Assembly: GCF_029439465.1 (NCBI RefSeq)
Contig: NZ_JAROAV010000031.1
Coordinates: 140,094-204,093 of the forward strand
DNA from: Luteipulveratus flavus
GTDB lineage: Bacteria; Actinomycetota; Actinomycetes; Actinomycetales; Dermatophilaceae
Length of the DNA stretch: 64,000 bases
Direction: 5' to 3'
A program made the translations under genes and the position numbers. Positions 1 through 9,563 of the stretch are shown one piece after another. The notes below the pieces were generated by a model. It saw only the letters and a program-made list of their open reading frames with translations, was not told where the DNA came from and did no database searches. Position 1 is the first letter of the stretch. Every line of letters starts with the position of its first letter.

Positions 1-73
1 AGGCTATCGCGGGGGCCGTTCACAGCCGTGACGCCAGGCCGTCGTCGTGTCGACCGGCTGGGCACCGGCTTCC

Positions 74-1117
74 TCAGGCGGTGGCGACGTCTCGCTGCCA
101 GGACTCGGTGCGGTAGGAGGTCTCCCAGCCCATCGAGACGTACAGGCCGTCGGCTCCGGTGGGGGAGTCGGCATCGACCTCGAGTCCGACGCGGTTGCGA
201 CCGCGCTCGGCGGCGTCCCGGATCACCGTGTGCAGCAACGCCTTCGCGACGCCGCGGCCCCGGGCCTCCCGGTGGACACCGATGTAGTCGATGTAGCTGC
301 CCTCGAACCCGTCGGCGTCCTCGGGGAGCACCGACCCGACGACCGCGCCGGCGAGCAGCGGGCCGCTCGGGAGCTCGACCGTCGCGAGCCACCAGTGGTC
401 CCAGCGGTGGCCGGGGTCCTCGCGCAGGCGGGTGACGAACTCCGCGAAGCTCTCGCGGTAGGAGTTGAAGTGGTCGGCGAAGGACTCCTCGAGCACCAGG
501 TGGACGGCACGCAGGTCCTCGGCGACCGGCAGGCCGCCCTCGTGCTGGGCGACCCGGCGTACGACGACCCCGGCTCGGGGCGCCGGGAACGCGTCGGGCG
601 ACGCCTCCTCGGCCGTCACCGGCCGCGACATCTGCAGCCAGGTGCGGGTGAGCACGAGGCCGGCGGCGGTCATCCACCGCGCCTGCCGCTCGTCACCGGC
701 GATCGCTGTGGCGTCCAGCTGGGTGGTCGCCTGCTCGCGGACGCGACCGATCTCGCGCGCGGTCTCGCAGCACCACTCGAACAACGACGCCGCGACCGGG
801 TCGGCCTGCGCGTCGTCCACGTCCGGACGCACGGTGACGTCGATCGTCGTTCGACCCGCCGCGCGGTCGTGGACCCGGGCCCACGCCGCGACGTCGCCGT
901 GGGAGTCGACGGCGAGCAGGTGGCGGCGCGTCCACGAGCCCGGACCGACGACCTCGGACCGGACCGCGTCCGCGTCGACGCTGCTGCGCCCGCGCACGGC
1001 CTGCTGGTGCGCGGCCAGCAGCGACACCAGCGCAGCGAGATCGTCGGGCGTCGGGACGCGGACGCCCCAGCCGGATGGGACCTGGACGGCCGGCGCACCC
1101 GGCTGGGGAATCGTCAT
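74..1117 (-). CDS. Tandem-GNAT acetyltransferase family protein
   Basis: The protein has 347 residues and looks like two GNAT folds in tandem: a degenerate one at about 17-150 and a clearer one at about 175-340. The second has the acetyl-CoA loop RGRGVAKALL near residue 290, preceded by the YIDYIGVH strand. The tandem plan resembles mycothiol synthase MshD, but I see nothing that fixes the substrate. Its ATG overlaps the stop codon of the upstream dehydrogenase gene by one base (TGATG), so the two are probably cotranscribed and translationally coupled. The acetyltransferase fold is secure; the acceptor is unknown. Confidence 0.85.
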   Translation of the reverse strand: MTIPQPGAPAVQVPSGWGVRVPTPDDLAALVSLLAAHQQAVRGRSSVDADAVRSEVVGPGSWTRRHLLAVDSHGDVAAWARVHDRAAGRTTIDVTVRPDVDDAQADPVAASLFEWCCETAREIGRVREQATTQLDATAIAGDERQARWMTAAGLVLTRTWLQMSRPVTAEEASPDAFPAPRAGVVVRRVAQHEGGLPVAEDLRAVHLVLEESFADHFNSYRESFAEFVTRLREDPGHRWDHWWLATVELPSGPLLAGAVVGSVLPEDADGFEGSYIDYIGVHREARGRGVAKALLHTVIRDAAERGRNRVGLEVDADSPTGADGLYVSMGWETSYRTESWQRDVATA

Positions 1118-4100
1118 CAGCGGTCGAACGCCTGGGCGATGAGCTCGGCGAGCTGGGCCTGGTGCTTCTTGGCCGAACCCGTCGCCGGCGACGCGGACGC
1201 CGCCCGCGACACGACCCGCAGGCCGCGCTGCTCACCGTGGGCGGTCAGCTGCTCGGGCAGGTTCAGGGCCATGAACGGCCAGGCGCCCTGGTTCTTCGGC
1301 TCGTCCTGGACCCAGACCAGCTCGGCCTTCGGGTACGCCTTCACCGCGTCGGCGATCTCCTGGGCGGGGATCGGCGCGAGCTGCTCGATGCGCACGATGG
1401 CCGTGGCGTCGTCGCCGCGCTTCTTCCGCTCCGCCTCGAGGTCGTAGATGATGCGGCTCGAGCCGAGCAGCACCCGGTCGACCTTCTCCGCGGCCACCGT
1501 GGTGTCGGGGATCACCGGACGGAACGTGCCGTTCGTGAAGTCCTCCGGCGAGGAGGTGGCCGCCTTGAGGCGCAGCAGCTGCTTCGGGGTGAAGACGATC
1601 AACGGACGGCGCGGACGCGCGTACGCCTGCCGACGCAGCAGGTGGAAGTACGACGCCGGCGTGCTCGGGTAGGCGATCGTCATGTTGTCCTCGCCGAACA
1701 TCGCAAGGAAGCGCTCGATGCGCGCCGAGGAGTGGTCCGGACCCTGGCCCTCGTAGCCGTGCGGCAGCAGCAGCACCACCGAGGAGCGCTGCGCCCACTT
1801 CTGCTCCGAGGAGGAGATGAACTCGTCCACCACGGTCTGTGCGCCGTTGACGAAGTCGCCGAACTGCGCCTCCCACAGCACGAGCGCGTCCGGGCGCTCG
1901 ACCGAGTAGCCGTACTCGAAGCCCATCGCGGCGTACTCCGACAGCAGCGAGTCGTACACCCAGAACCACGCCTGCCCGTCGGACAGGTACCGCAGCGGGG
2001 TCCACTCGGCGCCGGTGCTCTTGTCGACCAGCACCGAGTGACGCTGGACGAACGTGCCGCGGCGAGAGTCCTGCCCGGCGAGGCGCACCGGGGTGCCCTC
2101 CAGCAGCAGCGAGCCGAACGCGGTGAGCTCGCCCATCGCCCAGTCGATGCCACCCTCGCTGGCCATCGCCGAGCGCCGCTCCATGAGCTGCTTCAGCTTC
2201 GGGTGCAGGGTGAAGCCCGCCGGCGGGTTGACCCAGGTGTCGCCGATGAGCTTCAGGTCGCGCTGCGAGATGGCCGTCGGCCGGGTGGTCTGCTGCCACC
2301 CGTCCCGGTCGTCCTGCTCCTGCGCGGACGGGCGCTCCAGGCCGCCGTGGCCCTCGGCGTCCGTGCCCGTGCTCGCGTCCGGCTTGGCCGGGGTGGTGTC
2401 GGCGGCGGCCTGCTTGCGCGCCTCCTTGGTCTCGATGAAGACCCGCTCCAGCTGCTGCTGGTAGTCCTTCAGCGCGGCCTCGGCGTCCTCGACCGAGATG
2501 TCACCGCGGCCGATGAGCGCTTCGGTGTAGAGCTTGCGGACGCTGCGCTTGGCCTCGATCAGGTTGTACATCAGCGGCTGCGTCATCGAGGGGTCATCGC
2601 CCTCGTTGTGCCCGCGGCGGCGGTAGCACACCATGTCGATGACGACGTCCTTGTGGAACTTCTGCCGGAACTCGTAAGCGAGCTCGGCGACCCGGACGCA
2701 CGCCTCGGGGTCGTCGCCGTTGACGTGGAAGATCGGCGCCTGCACCATCCGGGCCACGTCGGTGGAGTACGTCGAGCTGCGCGAGCTGCTCGGCGCCGTG
2801 GTGAAGCCGACCTGGTTGTTGATGACGACGTGGATCGTGCCGCCGGTGCGGTACCCGCGCAGCTGCGACAGGTTCAGCGTCTCGGCGACCACGCCCTGAC
2901 CGGCGAACGCCGCGTCACCGTGCAGCAGGATCGGCAGCACCGTGAACGCGGTACCGGCGAGGTTGATGCGGTCCTGCTTGGCGCGGGCGATGCCCTCCAG
3001 GACCGGGTTCACGGCCTCCAGGTGGGAGGGGTTCGCGGCGAGGTAGACCTTGGTCTTGTTGCCCTCGTCGGAGACGAACTCGCCCTCGGTGCCCAGGTGG
3101 TACTTCACGTCGCCGGAGCCCTGGACGGACTTGGGGTCCTGCTGGCCCTCGAACTCCCGGAAGATCTGGCCGTAGGACTTGCCCGCGATGTTGGCCAGGA
3201 CGTTCAGCCGGCCGCGGTGCGGCATGCCGATGCAGACCTCGTCGAGGTTCTCGTCGGCGGCCTCGCTCAGGATCCGGTCCATGACCGCGATGACCGACTC
3301 GCCGCCCTCGAGGCTGAACCGCTTCTGACCGATGTACTTGGTCTGCAGGAAGGTCTCGAAGGCCTCCGCGGCGTTCAGCTTGCGCAGGATCCGCAGCTGG
3401 TCGTCCGCCGACGGCTTGGCGTACGGCTTCTCGACCTTGTCCTGGATCCAGCGGCGCTCGGTCGGGTCCTGCATGTGCATGTACTCGATGCCGACCGTGC
3501 GGCAGTAGGAGTCACGCAGGATGCCCAGGATCTTGCGCAGCTTCAGGAACGGCTGCCCGCCGAAGCCGCCCGTCGGGAACGAGCGCTCGAGGTCCCACAG
3601 CGTCAGGCCGTGGGTGGTGATGTCGAGGTCGGGGTGCTTGCGCTGCTTGTACTCCAGCGGGTCGGTGTCGGCCATCAGGTGACCGCGTACCCGGTAGGCG
3701 TGGATCAGCTCCTGCACCCGGGCGACCTTGGAGATGTCGTCGTCGTGGGTGACCGAGATGTCCTGCACCCAGCGGACCGGCTCGTACGGGATCCGCAGCG
3801 CGGCGAAGATCTCGTCGTAGAAGCCGTTCTCGCCCAGCAGCAGCTGGTGCACCCGGCGCAGGAACTCACCGGACACCGCGCCCTGGATGACGCGGTGGTC
3901 GTACGTGGAGGTCAGCGTCAGGATCTTGCTGACGGCGTTGCTGGTGAGTCGCTCCTGGCTGGCGCCCTGCCACTCCGCGGGGTACTCCAGCGCGCCGACG
4001 CCGATGATCGCGCCCGCACCCTTCATCAGCCGCGGCACCGAGTGGTTGGTGCCGATACCGCCGGGGTTGGTCAGGCTGATGGTCGTGCCGGCGTAGTCGT

Positions 4101-5082
4101 CCAGCGTGAGCTTGTTGGTGCGCGCCTTGCGCACCATGTCCTCGTACGCCGTCCAGAACTGGGCGAAGTCCATGTTCTCGGCGCCCTTGATGCTCGGGAC
4201 GACGAGGGTCCGGCTGCCGTCGTCCTTCTGCAGGTCGATGGCGAGACCGAAGTTGACGTGGCCCGGCTTGAGCAGCTGGGGCTTGCCCTTCTCGTCCGCA
4301 CCGAGCGCGAAGTTCATCTCCGGGACGTCGTGCAGCGCCTTGACGATCGCGTACCCGATGAGGTGGGTGAAGCTCACCTTTCCGCCGCGGCTGCGGGAGA
4401 GGTGGTTGTTGATGACGATGCGGTTGTCGATCAGCAGCTTGGCCGGGACCGCACGCACGCTCGTCGCGGTCGGAACCTCGAGGCTGTCCTCCATGTTGGT
4501 GACGATGCGGGCGGCGACTCCACGCAGCGGCACGGCCTCGGAGGCGCCGGCGTTCTCGACCGGCTCGACGGAGGTGCTGAAGCCCTCACGCGGGGTCAGC
4601 CGGCTCGCGCTCCCCTCGGCCTTGGCCGGGTCGGGCTGGCCGGGCGCGGTGTGGTCGGTCTCCTCCGGCTGCTGCTGCGGCGGCTCGTTGTCCGCGGCGT
4701 CGGACTCGGGCGCGCCGGCCGGGCTCGGCGCGGGGGCCTCGGCCTTCGGCGTCGCCGGCTTCGTCTCCGTCGCGGCCGGCGCGGGCGCGCTCGCGGCGGG
4801 GGCGGACGGCGTCGTCGCCTGCTCGGCCTGAGGGGCCGACTGCGGCTGCGCGGACGGCTGCTGCGTCTGCGTCTGCGGCTGGGACGACGGCTGCTGCGTC
4901 TGCGTCGACGCGCCGCCACCGTTGCCGGAGGTGGCCGCCGGCTCGTAGTCCGCGAAGAACTCCCACCACGCCTCGTCCACGGAGTTCTTGTCGTCGAGGT
5001 ACTGCTGGTAGAGCTCGTCCACTAGCCACTCATTCGGGCCGAAGGCCGCGAGTGGGTCGCCGCTGGGGGACTGAGATGACAC
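1117..5082 (-). CDS. kgd: Multifunctional 2-oxoglutarate dehydrogenase/decarboxylase (E2-E1 fusion)
   Basis: This 1321-residue protein has the actinobacterial fused architecture. An E1-type N-terminal segment ([19 protein letters not shown]) comes first, then a Pro/Ala/Gln-rich linker at about 50-150. Next is an E2 succinyltransferase domain at about 165-400, with active-site motif [11 protein letters not shown] thiamine-diphosphate E1 domain fills the rest ([32 protein letters not shown]). It oxidises or decarboxylates 2-oxoglutarate in the TCA cycle and works with a separate E2p/E3 in relatives. There is no lipoyl domain, as is usual for this family. The start is GTG. In mycobacteria the orthologue is controlled by the FHA protein GarA; no GarA gene is in this window. 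Confidence 0.97.
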   Translation of the reverse strand: MSSQSPSGDPLAAFGPNEWLVDELYQQYLDDKNSVDEAWWEFFADYEPAATSGNGGGASTQTQQPSSQPQTQTQQPSAQPQSAPQAEQATTPSAPAASAPAPAATETKPATPKAEAPAPSPAGAPESDAADNEPPQQQPEETDHTAPGQPDPAKAEGSASRLTPREGFSTSVEPVENAGASEAVPLRGVAARIVTNMEDSLEVPTATSVRAVPAKLLIDNRIVINNHLSRSRGGKVSFTHLIGYAIVKALHDVPEMNFALGADEKGKPQLLKPGHVNFGLAIDLQKDDGSRTLVVPSIKGAENMDFAQFWTAYEDMVRKARTNKLTLDDYAGTTISLTNPGGIGTNHSVPRLMKGAGAIIGVGALEYPAEWQGASQERLTSNAVSKILTLTSTYDHRVIQGAVSGEFLRRVHQLLLGENGFYDEIFAALRIPYEPVRWVQDISVTHDDDISKVARVQELIHAYRVRGHLMADTDPLEYKQRKHPDLDITTHGLTLWDLERSFPTGGFGGQPFLKLRKILGILRDSYCRTVGIEYMHMQDPTERRWIQDKVEKPYAKPSADDQLRILRKLNAAEAFETFLQTKYIGQKRFSLEGGESVIAVMDRILSEAADENLDEVCIGMPHRGRLNVLANIAGKSYGQIFREFEGQQDPKSVQGSGDVKYHLGTEGEFVSDEGNKTKVYLAANPSHLEAVNPVLEGIARAKQDRINLAGTAFTVLPILLHGDAAFAGQGVVAETLNLSQLRGYRTGGTIHVVINNQVGFTTAPSSSRSSTYSTDVARMVQAPIFHVNGDDPEACVRVAELAYEFRQKFHKDVVIDMVCYRRRGHNEGDDPSMTQPLMYNLIEAKRSVRKLYTEALIGRGDISVEDAEAALKDYQQQLERVFIETKEARKQAAADTTPAKPDASTGTDAEGHGGLERPSAQEQDDRDGWQQTTRPTAISQRDLKLIGDTWVNPPAGFTLHPKLKQLMERRSAMASEGGIDWAMGELTAFGSLLLEGTPVRLAGQDSRRGTFVQRHSVLVDKSTGAEWTPLRYLSDGQAWFWVYDSLLSEYAAMGFEYGYSVERPDALVLWEAQFGDFVNGAQTVVDEFISSSEQKWAQRSSVVLLLPHGYEGQGPDHSSARIERFLAMFGEDNMTIAYPSTPASYFHLLRRQAYARPRRPLIVFTPKQLLRLKAATSSPEDFTNGTFRPVIPDTTVAAEKVDRVLLGSSRIIYDLEAERKKRGDDATAIVRIEQLAPIPAQEIADAVKAYPKAELVWVQDEPKNQGAWPFMALNLPEQLTAHGEQRGLRVVSRAASASPATGSAKKHQAQLAELIAQAFDR

Positions 5083-5134
5083 GCGGATGCGCCTCTTTCA
5101 TGCGTCGATTCGAAGTTGGGAAGCCGTCGCTGCG

Positions 5135-5143
5135 CATATAGCA
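5135..5143 (-). promoter_or_regulatory. Possible extended -10 upstream of kgd
   Basis: On the minus strand TGC-TATATG matches an extended -10 (TGn-TATNNN). It is the only AT-rich patch in the 184-base gap between kgd and the ABC permease and lies about 55 bases before the kgd GTG. I see no convincing -35 hexamer. This is inference from sequence alone. Confidence 0.25.
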
Positions 5144-5206
5144 CAGACGAGGGCAAGCCTACTGCGGCGGGTGTCACGGCGATGGACCGGGCTCGGCACG
5201 CGGGAC

Positions 5207-5243
5207 GGGCGGTGTGTCCGCTGTGTCGGGGGACACACCGCCC
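5207..5243 (-). terminator. Stem-loop terminator after the ABC exporter operon
   Basis: A perfect 13-bp inverted repeat, GGGCGGTGTGTCC and its complement, encloses an 11-base loop. It starts 24 bases beyond the permease stop codon. No U-tract follows on the minus strand, which is common in GC-rich actinobacteria. Confidence 0.6.
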
Positions 5244-5266
5244 TCGCCGGACGTCGGCCGGAGGAG

Positions 5267-6073
5267 TCAGCTGACGTCCCGACGGGTGGTCAACCAGGTC
5301 CCGATTCCGGCCAGCAGGGCGGAGTACGCCAGCAGCACCAGGGCGCCCGCCGGCCAGGACAGCCGCTCCACGGGAACGCTGTCGTTGATGCCGGTGGACT
5401 GCTGGGAGAGCATCGCCTGGGTCGCCCTGCTGGGGAAGAACTTCGAGACGCCCTCGCCCCAGTCCTGGGAGGCCAGGACGCCGCCGAGGATCGGCTCGAG
5501 GATCCAGGCGATGCCGACCATGATCATCAGCGCGGCCACCTGGTTGGGGATGAGGATGCCGGCGCCCAGCCCGATCAGGGCCCACAGCCCGAGCACGAGC
5601 AGCATGAGCAGCAGCGCGCGCGGGACGGCGAAGCCCTCGCCGAACGTCGACAGTCCCCGGGACGACAGCACGGCGGCGCCGGCCGCGACCGCGGCGACGA
5701 CGAACAGCAGCCCGTAGAACGCACCTGTCACCAGCAGGGCGACGACCTTGGCGGCCATGACGCGGGTGCGGTGAGGCACGGCGAGGAAGGTGGACGTGAT
5801 CGTCTGGTGCCGGTACTCCGAGCCGATCGCGACGATGCCCACGCACATCGTCAGCAGGTAGCCCAGCCCGACCGCGCCGGTGTAGGTGTTGATCGCGAAC
5901 TGCGTCTGCGACATCGCCGGGACCCCCAGGTCGGGGTTGGCCTTCTCCGGCTCGGACGTGGCCGCGAGCAGCGCGGTGACGCCGGCGGCCAGCAGCACGA
6001 TCGGGATCGCCATGCCCCACCACAGCCGGGTGGTGAAGATCTTGCGGAGCTCGGACCTGATGGCGGCGCCCAT
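5267..6073 (-). CDS. ABC-2 type transporter permease
   Basis: A 268-residue membrane protein with about six hydrophobic segments: IVLLAAGVTALLA near the N terminus, then VGLGYLLTMCVGIV, VVALLVTGAFYGLLFVVAAVA, a Leu-rich helix at about 150-170, IMVGIAWILEPI, and LVLLAYSALLAGIG near the end. The segment order matches ABC-2 permeases that pair with CcmA-type ATPases. Its ATG shares one base with the stop of the ATPase gene (TGATG), so the pair forms an operon. The substrate cannot be inferred: drugs, lipids or peptides are all possible. Relatives often export compounds toxic to the cell. Confidence 0.88.
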   Translation of the reverse strand: MGAAIRSELRKIFTTRLWWGMAIPIVLLAAGVTALLAATSEPEKANPDLGVPAMSQTQFAINTYTGAVGLGYLLTMCVGIVAIGSEYRHQTITSTFLAVPHRTRVMAAKVVALLVTGAFYGLLFVVAAVAAGAAVLSSRGLSTFGEGFAVPRALLLMLLVLGLWALIGLGAGILIPNQVAALMIMVGIAWILEPILGGVLASQDWGEGVSKFFPSRATQAMLSQQSTGINDSVPVERLSWPAGALVLLAYSALLAGIGTWLTTRRDVS

Positions 6074-7056
6074 CACTGCACCTCTCCCGGCTGGACGTCG
6101 GTGGTGGGCTCGGTGGCGCCCAGGTTGCGGTTGCGGTTCTCCGGAGCGGAGGTCAGCTGGAAGAACAGGTCCTCCAGGTCCGACCGGGACTCGCGCAGCT
6201 CGTAGATCGGCAGCCCCAGCCGCAGGGCCGTGTCGCCGATGCGTCGGGCGTCCTCGCTGGTGACCTCGAGGGAGTCGTCGCCGGTACGGACGACGAGCAG
6301 GCCGTCCTCGCCGAGTGCCGCGCCGAGGCGGTCCGGGTCGGTGGTGCGGACCAGCTGGCGACGGTCGCCGTGCAGGGTGCTGATCGGCCCCTGCTGGACG
6401 AGACGGCCGTTGGCGATGATCACGACGTCGTCGACGGTCTGCTCGACCTCGTTGAGCAGGTGGCTGGACACCAGGATCGTCTTGCCCTCGGTGGACAGAT
6501 GACGCAGGAACCCGCGCAGCCACCGGATGCCCTCGGGGTCGAGGCCGTTGGCCGGCTCGTCCAGGATCAGCACCCGCGGGTCGCCGAGCAGCGCCGCGGC
6601 CAGCCCGAGGCGCTGGCGCATCCCCATGGAGTACGTACCGGCGCGCTTGCCCGCCGCGGCGGCGATGCCGACCAGCTCCAGGAGCTCGTCGACCCGCGCG
6701 TCGGGGACGCGTGACGCGGCCGCCAGCACCCGCAGGTGGTCCCGACCCGTGCGGCCGGGATGGAAGCTCGTCGCCTCGAGCGCGGACCCGACGACCTGCA
6801 TGGGGTTGTCGAGCTCGGCGTACGGCCGCCCGTCGATCGTCGCGCTTCCCGCGCTGGGGCGGATCAGCCCGAGCAGCATGCGCAACGTCGTGGTCTTGCC
6901 GGCGCCGTTCGGGCCGAGGAAGCCGGTCACCCGGCCGGGCTCGACCACGAAGGACAGGTCGTCGACCGCGCGGAAGTCGCCGAAACTCTTGGTCAGGCCG
7001 GCGATCTCGATGCGCGCGCCGGTGCTCGTCGGACTCGGTGTCGGGGCGGTGGTCAC
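6073..7056 (-). CDS. ABC transporter ATP-binding protein (CcmA/NatA type)
   Basis: The ATPase has Walker A GPNGAGKTTTLRM, the signature YSMGMRQRLGLAAALL (a variant of LSGGQ), and Walker B RVLILDEPANGLDPEG. A C-terminal extension follows, typical of ABC-2 exporters. I place the start at GTG 7056, which begins VTTAPTPSPTS and leaves a short tail before the first beta strand. GTG 7062 is equally possible. An upstream ATG at 7128 would add 24 residues with no family character. It energises the permease encoded directly downstream. Confidence 0.9.
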   Translation of the reverse strand: MTTAPTPSPTSTGARIEIAGLTKSFGDFRAVDDLSFVVEPGRVTGFLGPNGAGKTTTLRMLLGLIRPSAGSATIDGRPYAELDNPMQVVGSALEATSFHPGRTGRDHLRVLAAASRVPDARVDELLELVGIAAAAGKRAGTYSMGMRQRLGLAAALLGDPRVLILDEPANGLDPEGIRWLRGFLRHLSTEGKTILVSSHLLNEVEQTVDDVVIIANGRLVQQGPISTLHGDRRQLVRTTDPDRLGAALGEDGLLVVRTGDDSLEVTSEDARRIGDTALRLGLPIYELRESRSDLEDLFFQLTSAPENRNRNLGATEPTTDVQPGEVQ

Positions 7057-7129
7057 ACGCACCCCCGGTGTGTCGCCATGTGCTCCATCCCACCACTCCC
7101 GCGTTCCGCAGGTGCCAGGTCGCCGCATC

Positions 7130-7135
7130 TAGGAT
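7130..7135 (+). promoter_or_regulatory. -10 hexamer TAGGAT for a near-leaderless transcript
   Basis: TAGGAT fits TANNNT and lies 10 bases before the ATG at 7146. Transcription would start at about 7142-7146, so the message would have almost no leader. No Shine-Dalgarno sequence is visible, which agrees with this reading. Confidence 0.5.
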
Positions 7136-7145
7136 GAGCGCCACT

Positions 7146-8471
7146 ATGACGGAGTGGCTGCTTGTCCTCGCCGGAGTTGTGCTGACTGCCGGGACGGCGG
7201 TGTTCGTGGCGGCGGAGTTCTCGTTCGTCGCGCTGGACCGCCCGACGGTGCAGCGGGCGATCGACGGGGGTGACCGCGCCGCCGTACCCGTGCTGGGCTC
7301 GTTGCGTCAGCTGTCGACGCAGCTGTCGGCCGCTCAGGTCGGCATCACCCTGACGACCCTGGTGCTGGGCTTCCTGGTGGAGCCCTCGCTCGGAGCGCTG
7401 CTGGAGGCGCCGCTGGGCGGGCTCGGCCTCGGCGAGGGGGCCGCCGTCGCGGCGAGCACGACGCTGGCGCTGGTCCTGGCGACGATCTTCTCGATGATCT
7501 TCGGCGAGCTGCTCCCGCAGTTCCTCGGCATCTCCGCGCCGCTGCCGGTGGCACGCGTCGTGGCCCGGCCCGTCCGCGCGTTCTCGGTCCTCACCCGTCC
7601 GCTGATCCGGCTGCTGAACGGCTCCGCCAACAGCGTGCTGCGGCTGCTGGACGTCGAGCCGCAGGAGGAGCTGTCGGCGGCGCGGACCCCGCAGGAGCTC
7701 TCCTCCATGGTGCGCCGCTCCGCCGAGGCCGGGACGATCGAGCAGGGCACCGCGCGGCTGCTCACCCGCTCGCTGGACTTCGGCGAGCGGACCGCGAGCG
7801 ACGTGATGACCCCCCGCGTACGGTCGGTGTCGGTCGACCGTACGGCGACCGCGGACGACGTGGTCGGCCTCGCCCGGCGGACGGGCCACTCCCGCTTCCC
7901 CGTGCTCGGGGAGGGCTGGGACGACGTCCGCGGCGTGGTGCACGTGAAGAAGGCGATCGCCGTACCGCCCGAGCGCCGGTCGGACGTGCCGGTGTCCGCG
8001 CTGATGATCCCGCCGGTCGTCGTGCCGGAGACGATCCGGCTCGACCCGTTGCTGGTGCTGCTGCGCAAGGGCGGCTTCCAGCTGGCCATCGTCATCGACG
8101 AGTACTCCGGCACCAGTGGCGTCGTCACCCTCGAGGACGTCATCGAGGAGATCGTCGGCGAGGTCAGCGACGAGCACGACCGGGTCCGGGACCCGAGCCG
8201 GATGCTGCCGGACGGCTCCTGGACGGTCTCGGGCCTGTGGCGTCCGGACGAGGTCCGCGACCGCATCGGCGCGCACATCCCCGACGGGGCGACGTACGAG
8301 ACCATCGGCGGCTTCGTGATGGAGCAGGTCGGGCGGGTCCCGCAGGTCGGGGACGAGGTCCGCGCCGACGGGTGGCTGCTGCGGGTCGTCTCGATGGACA
8401 AGCGGCGGGTGGACCGGCTGAGGCTGTCCCAGCTGCCGGCCGACGAGCCGGTCGAGGGGGAGCAGGCCTGA
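7146..8471 (+). CDS. CNNM/CorC-family membrane protein with CBS pair (hemolysin family)
   Basis: The protein has 441 residues. A CNNM (DUF21) transmembrane domain spans about 1-190 (VLAGVVLTAGTAVFVAAEFSFVALDR, then helices near 85-130). A CBS pair follows at about 205-345 (ASDVMTPRVRSVSVDRTAT; VVTLEDVIEEIVGEV). The C-terminal CorC/HlyC transporter-associated domain is at about 355-430. Family members are linked to magnesium or cobalt efflux and membrane integrity; the old hemolysin name is misleading. It overlaps its paralogue downstream by one base. The ATG start is supported by the hydrophobic N terminus. Confidence 0.93.
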   Translation: MTEWLLVLAGVVLTAGTAVFVAAEFSFVALDRPTVQRAIDGGDRAAVPVLGSLRQLSTQLSAAQVGITLTTLVLGFLVEPSLGALLEAPLGGLGLGEGAAVAASTTLALVLATIFSMIFGELLPQFLGISAPLPVARVVARPVRAFSVLTRPLIRLLNGSANSVLRLLDVEPQEELSAARTPQELSSMVRRSAEAGTIEQGTARLLTRSLDFGERTASDVMTPRVRSVSVDRTATADDVVGLARRTGHSRFPVLGEGWDDVRGVVHVKKAIAVPPERRSDVPVSALMIPPVVVPETIRLDPLLVLLRKGGFQLAIVIDEYSGTSGVVTLEDVIEEIVGEVSDEHDRVRDPSRMLPDGSWTVSGLWRPDEVRDRIGAHIPDGATYETIGGFVMEQVGRVPQVGDEVRADGWLLRVVSMDKRRVDRLRLSQLPADEPVEGEQA

Positions 8472-9496
8472 TGGCGCTCTGGTTCTCGCTGCTGCTCCTG
8501 CTCGGCAACGCCTTCTTCGTCGGGGCGGAGTTCTCCGTCATGGCGGCCCGCCGCTCGCAGATGGAGCCGCTGGCCGCCGAGGGCAGCCGGCGCGCCAAGC
8601 TCGTCCTGGAGGCCCTGGAGAACGTCGCCTCCCTGCTCGCCTGCGCCCAGCTCGGCATCACCGTCTGCTCGGTGCTCCTCGGTGCGGTCGCCGAGGACGC
8701 CCTGCACCACCTGCTGGTGGGTCCGTTCCACGCGGTCGGCCTGCCCGAGGAGGCGGCCGAGATCGTCGCGCTGCTGCTCGCGCTGCTGATCGTCGTGTAC
8801 CTGCACGTCGTCGTCGGCGAGATGATCCCGAAGAACCTCGCCATCGCCGGCCCCGACCGGGCGGCGCTGCTGCTCGCGCCGGTGCTGCTGTGGATCACCA
8901 AGGCGCTGCGTCCGCTGATCCGGCTGCTGGAGGCCATCGCCAAGTGGCTCGTGCGCCGGTTCGGCATCGAGCCCAAGGACGAGGTCGCCTCGACCTTCTC
9001 GGCGGAGGAGGTGCACATGATCATGGAGGAGAGCCACCGCGAGGGCCTGCTGGAGAAGGAGCAGCAGGACCGCACCCGGGCCGCCCTGGAGTTCAGCGAC
9101 CGGGTCGCCGGCGACGTCGCCGTACCCCTGGACGGACTGGTCACCCTGCCGATCGGCGCCTCGCCCGCCGACCTGGAGCAGCTGGTCGCCAAGCGCGGCT
9201 TCTCCCGCTACCCGGTGACCGACCGGAACGGCGCGATCGCGGGGTACCTGCACCTGAAGGACGTGCTGTACGCCACCGACGAGCTGTACGAGGACCCCGT
9301 ACCGCCGAAGCGGATCCGACCGCTGGCGACCGTGCGGACCGCCGACGAGGTCGAGGATGTCCTGCTGACGATGCAGCGGACCGGCTCGCACCTGGCCCGC
9401 GCGGTGGACGCCGAGGGCGCGGTCGTCGGCGTCGTCTTCCTCGAGGACCTGCTGGAGGAGCTCGTCGGCGAGGTGGCCGACCAGACCCAGCGCTGA
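8471..9496 (+). CDS. CNNM/CBS membrane protein, short paralogue
   Basis: A 341-residue paralogue of the preceding protein. The CNNM transmembrane domain ([27 protein letters not shown] onward) and a CBS pair ending [15 protein letters not shown] are present. The C-terminal transporter-associated domain is absent, because the stop comes right after the CBS pair. Adjacent long/short CNNM pairs are common in actinobacteria and may form a heteromer. Its ATG overlaps the upstream TGA, so the two subunits should be made together. Confidence 0.92.
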   Translation: MALWFSLLLLLGNAFFVGAEFSVMAARRSQMEPLAAEGSRRAKLVLEALENVASLLACAQLGITVCSVLLGAVAEDALHHLLVGPFHAVGLPEEAAEIVALLLALLIVVYLHVVVGEMIPKNLAIAGPDRAALLLAPVLLWITKALRPLIRLLEAIAKWLVRRFGIEPKDEVASTFSAEEVHMIMEESHREGLLEKEQQDRTRAALEFSDRVAGDVAVPLDGLVTLPIGASPADLEQLVAKRGFSRYPVTDRNGAIAGYLHLKDVLYATDELYEDPVPPKRIRPLATVRTADEVEDVLLTMQRTGSHLARAVDAEGAVVGVVFLEDLLEELVGEVADQTQR

Positions 9497-9563
9497 GCGT
9501 CCGGGTGCCCGCGTGGCGAACGCCGGGTTCGCCCGCGGTGGGCGACCCACCATGCTGTGTGGC

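Noticed and set aside
1075..5025. A 1316-codon open frame on the plus strand opposite kgd
   Set aside because: Long antisense frames are expected at this GC content. The translation is Arg/Val/Leu-rich with no domain, and the minus strand encodes a clear enzyme.
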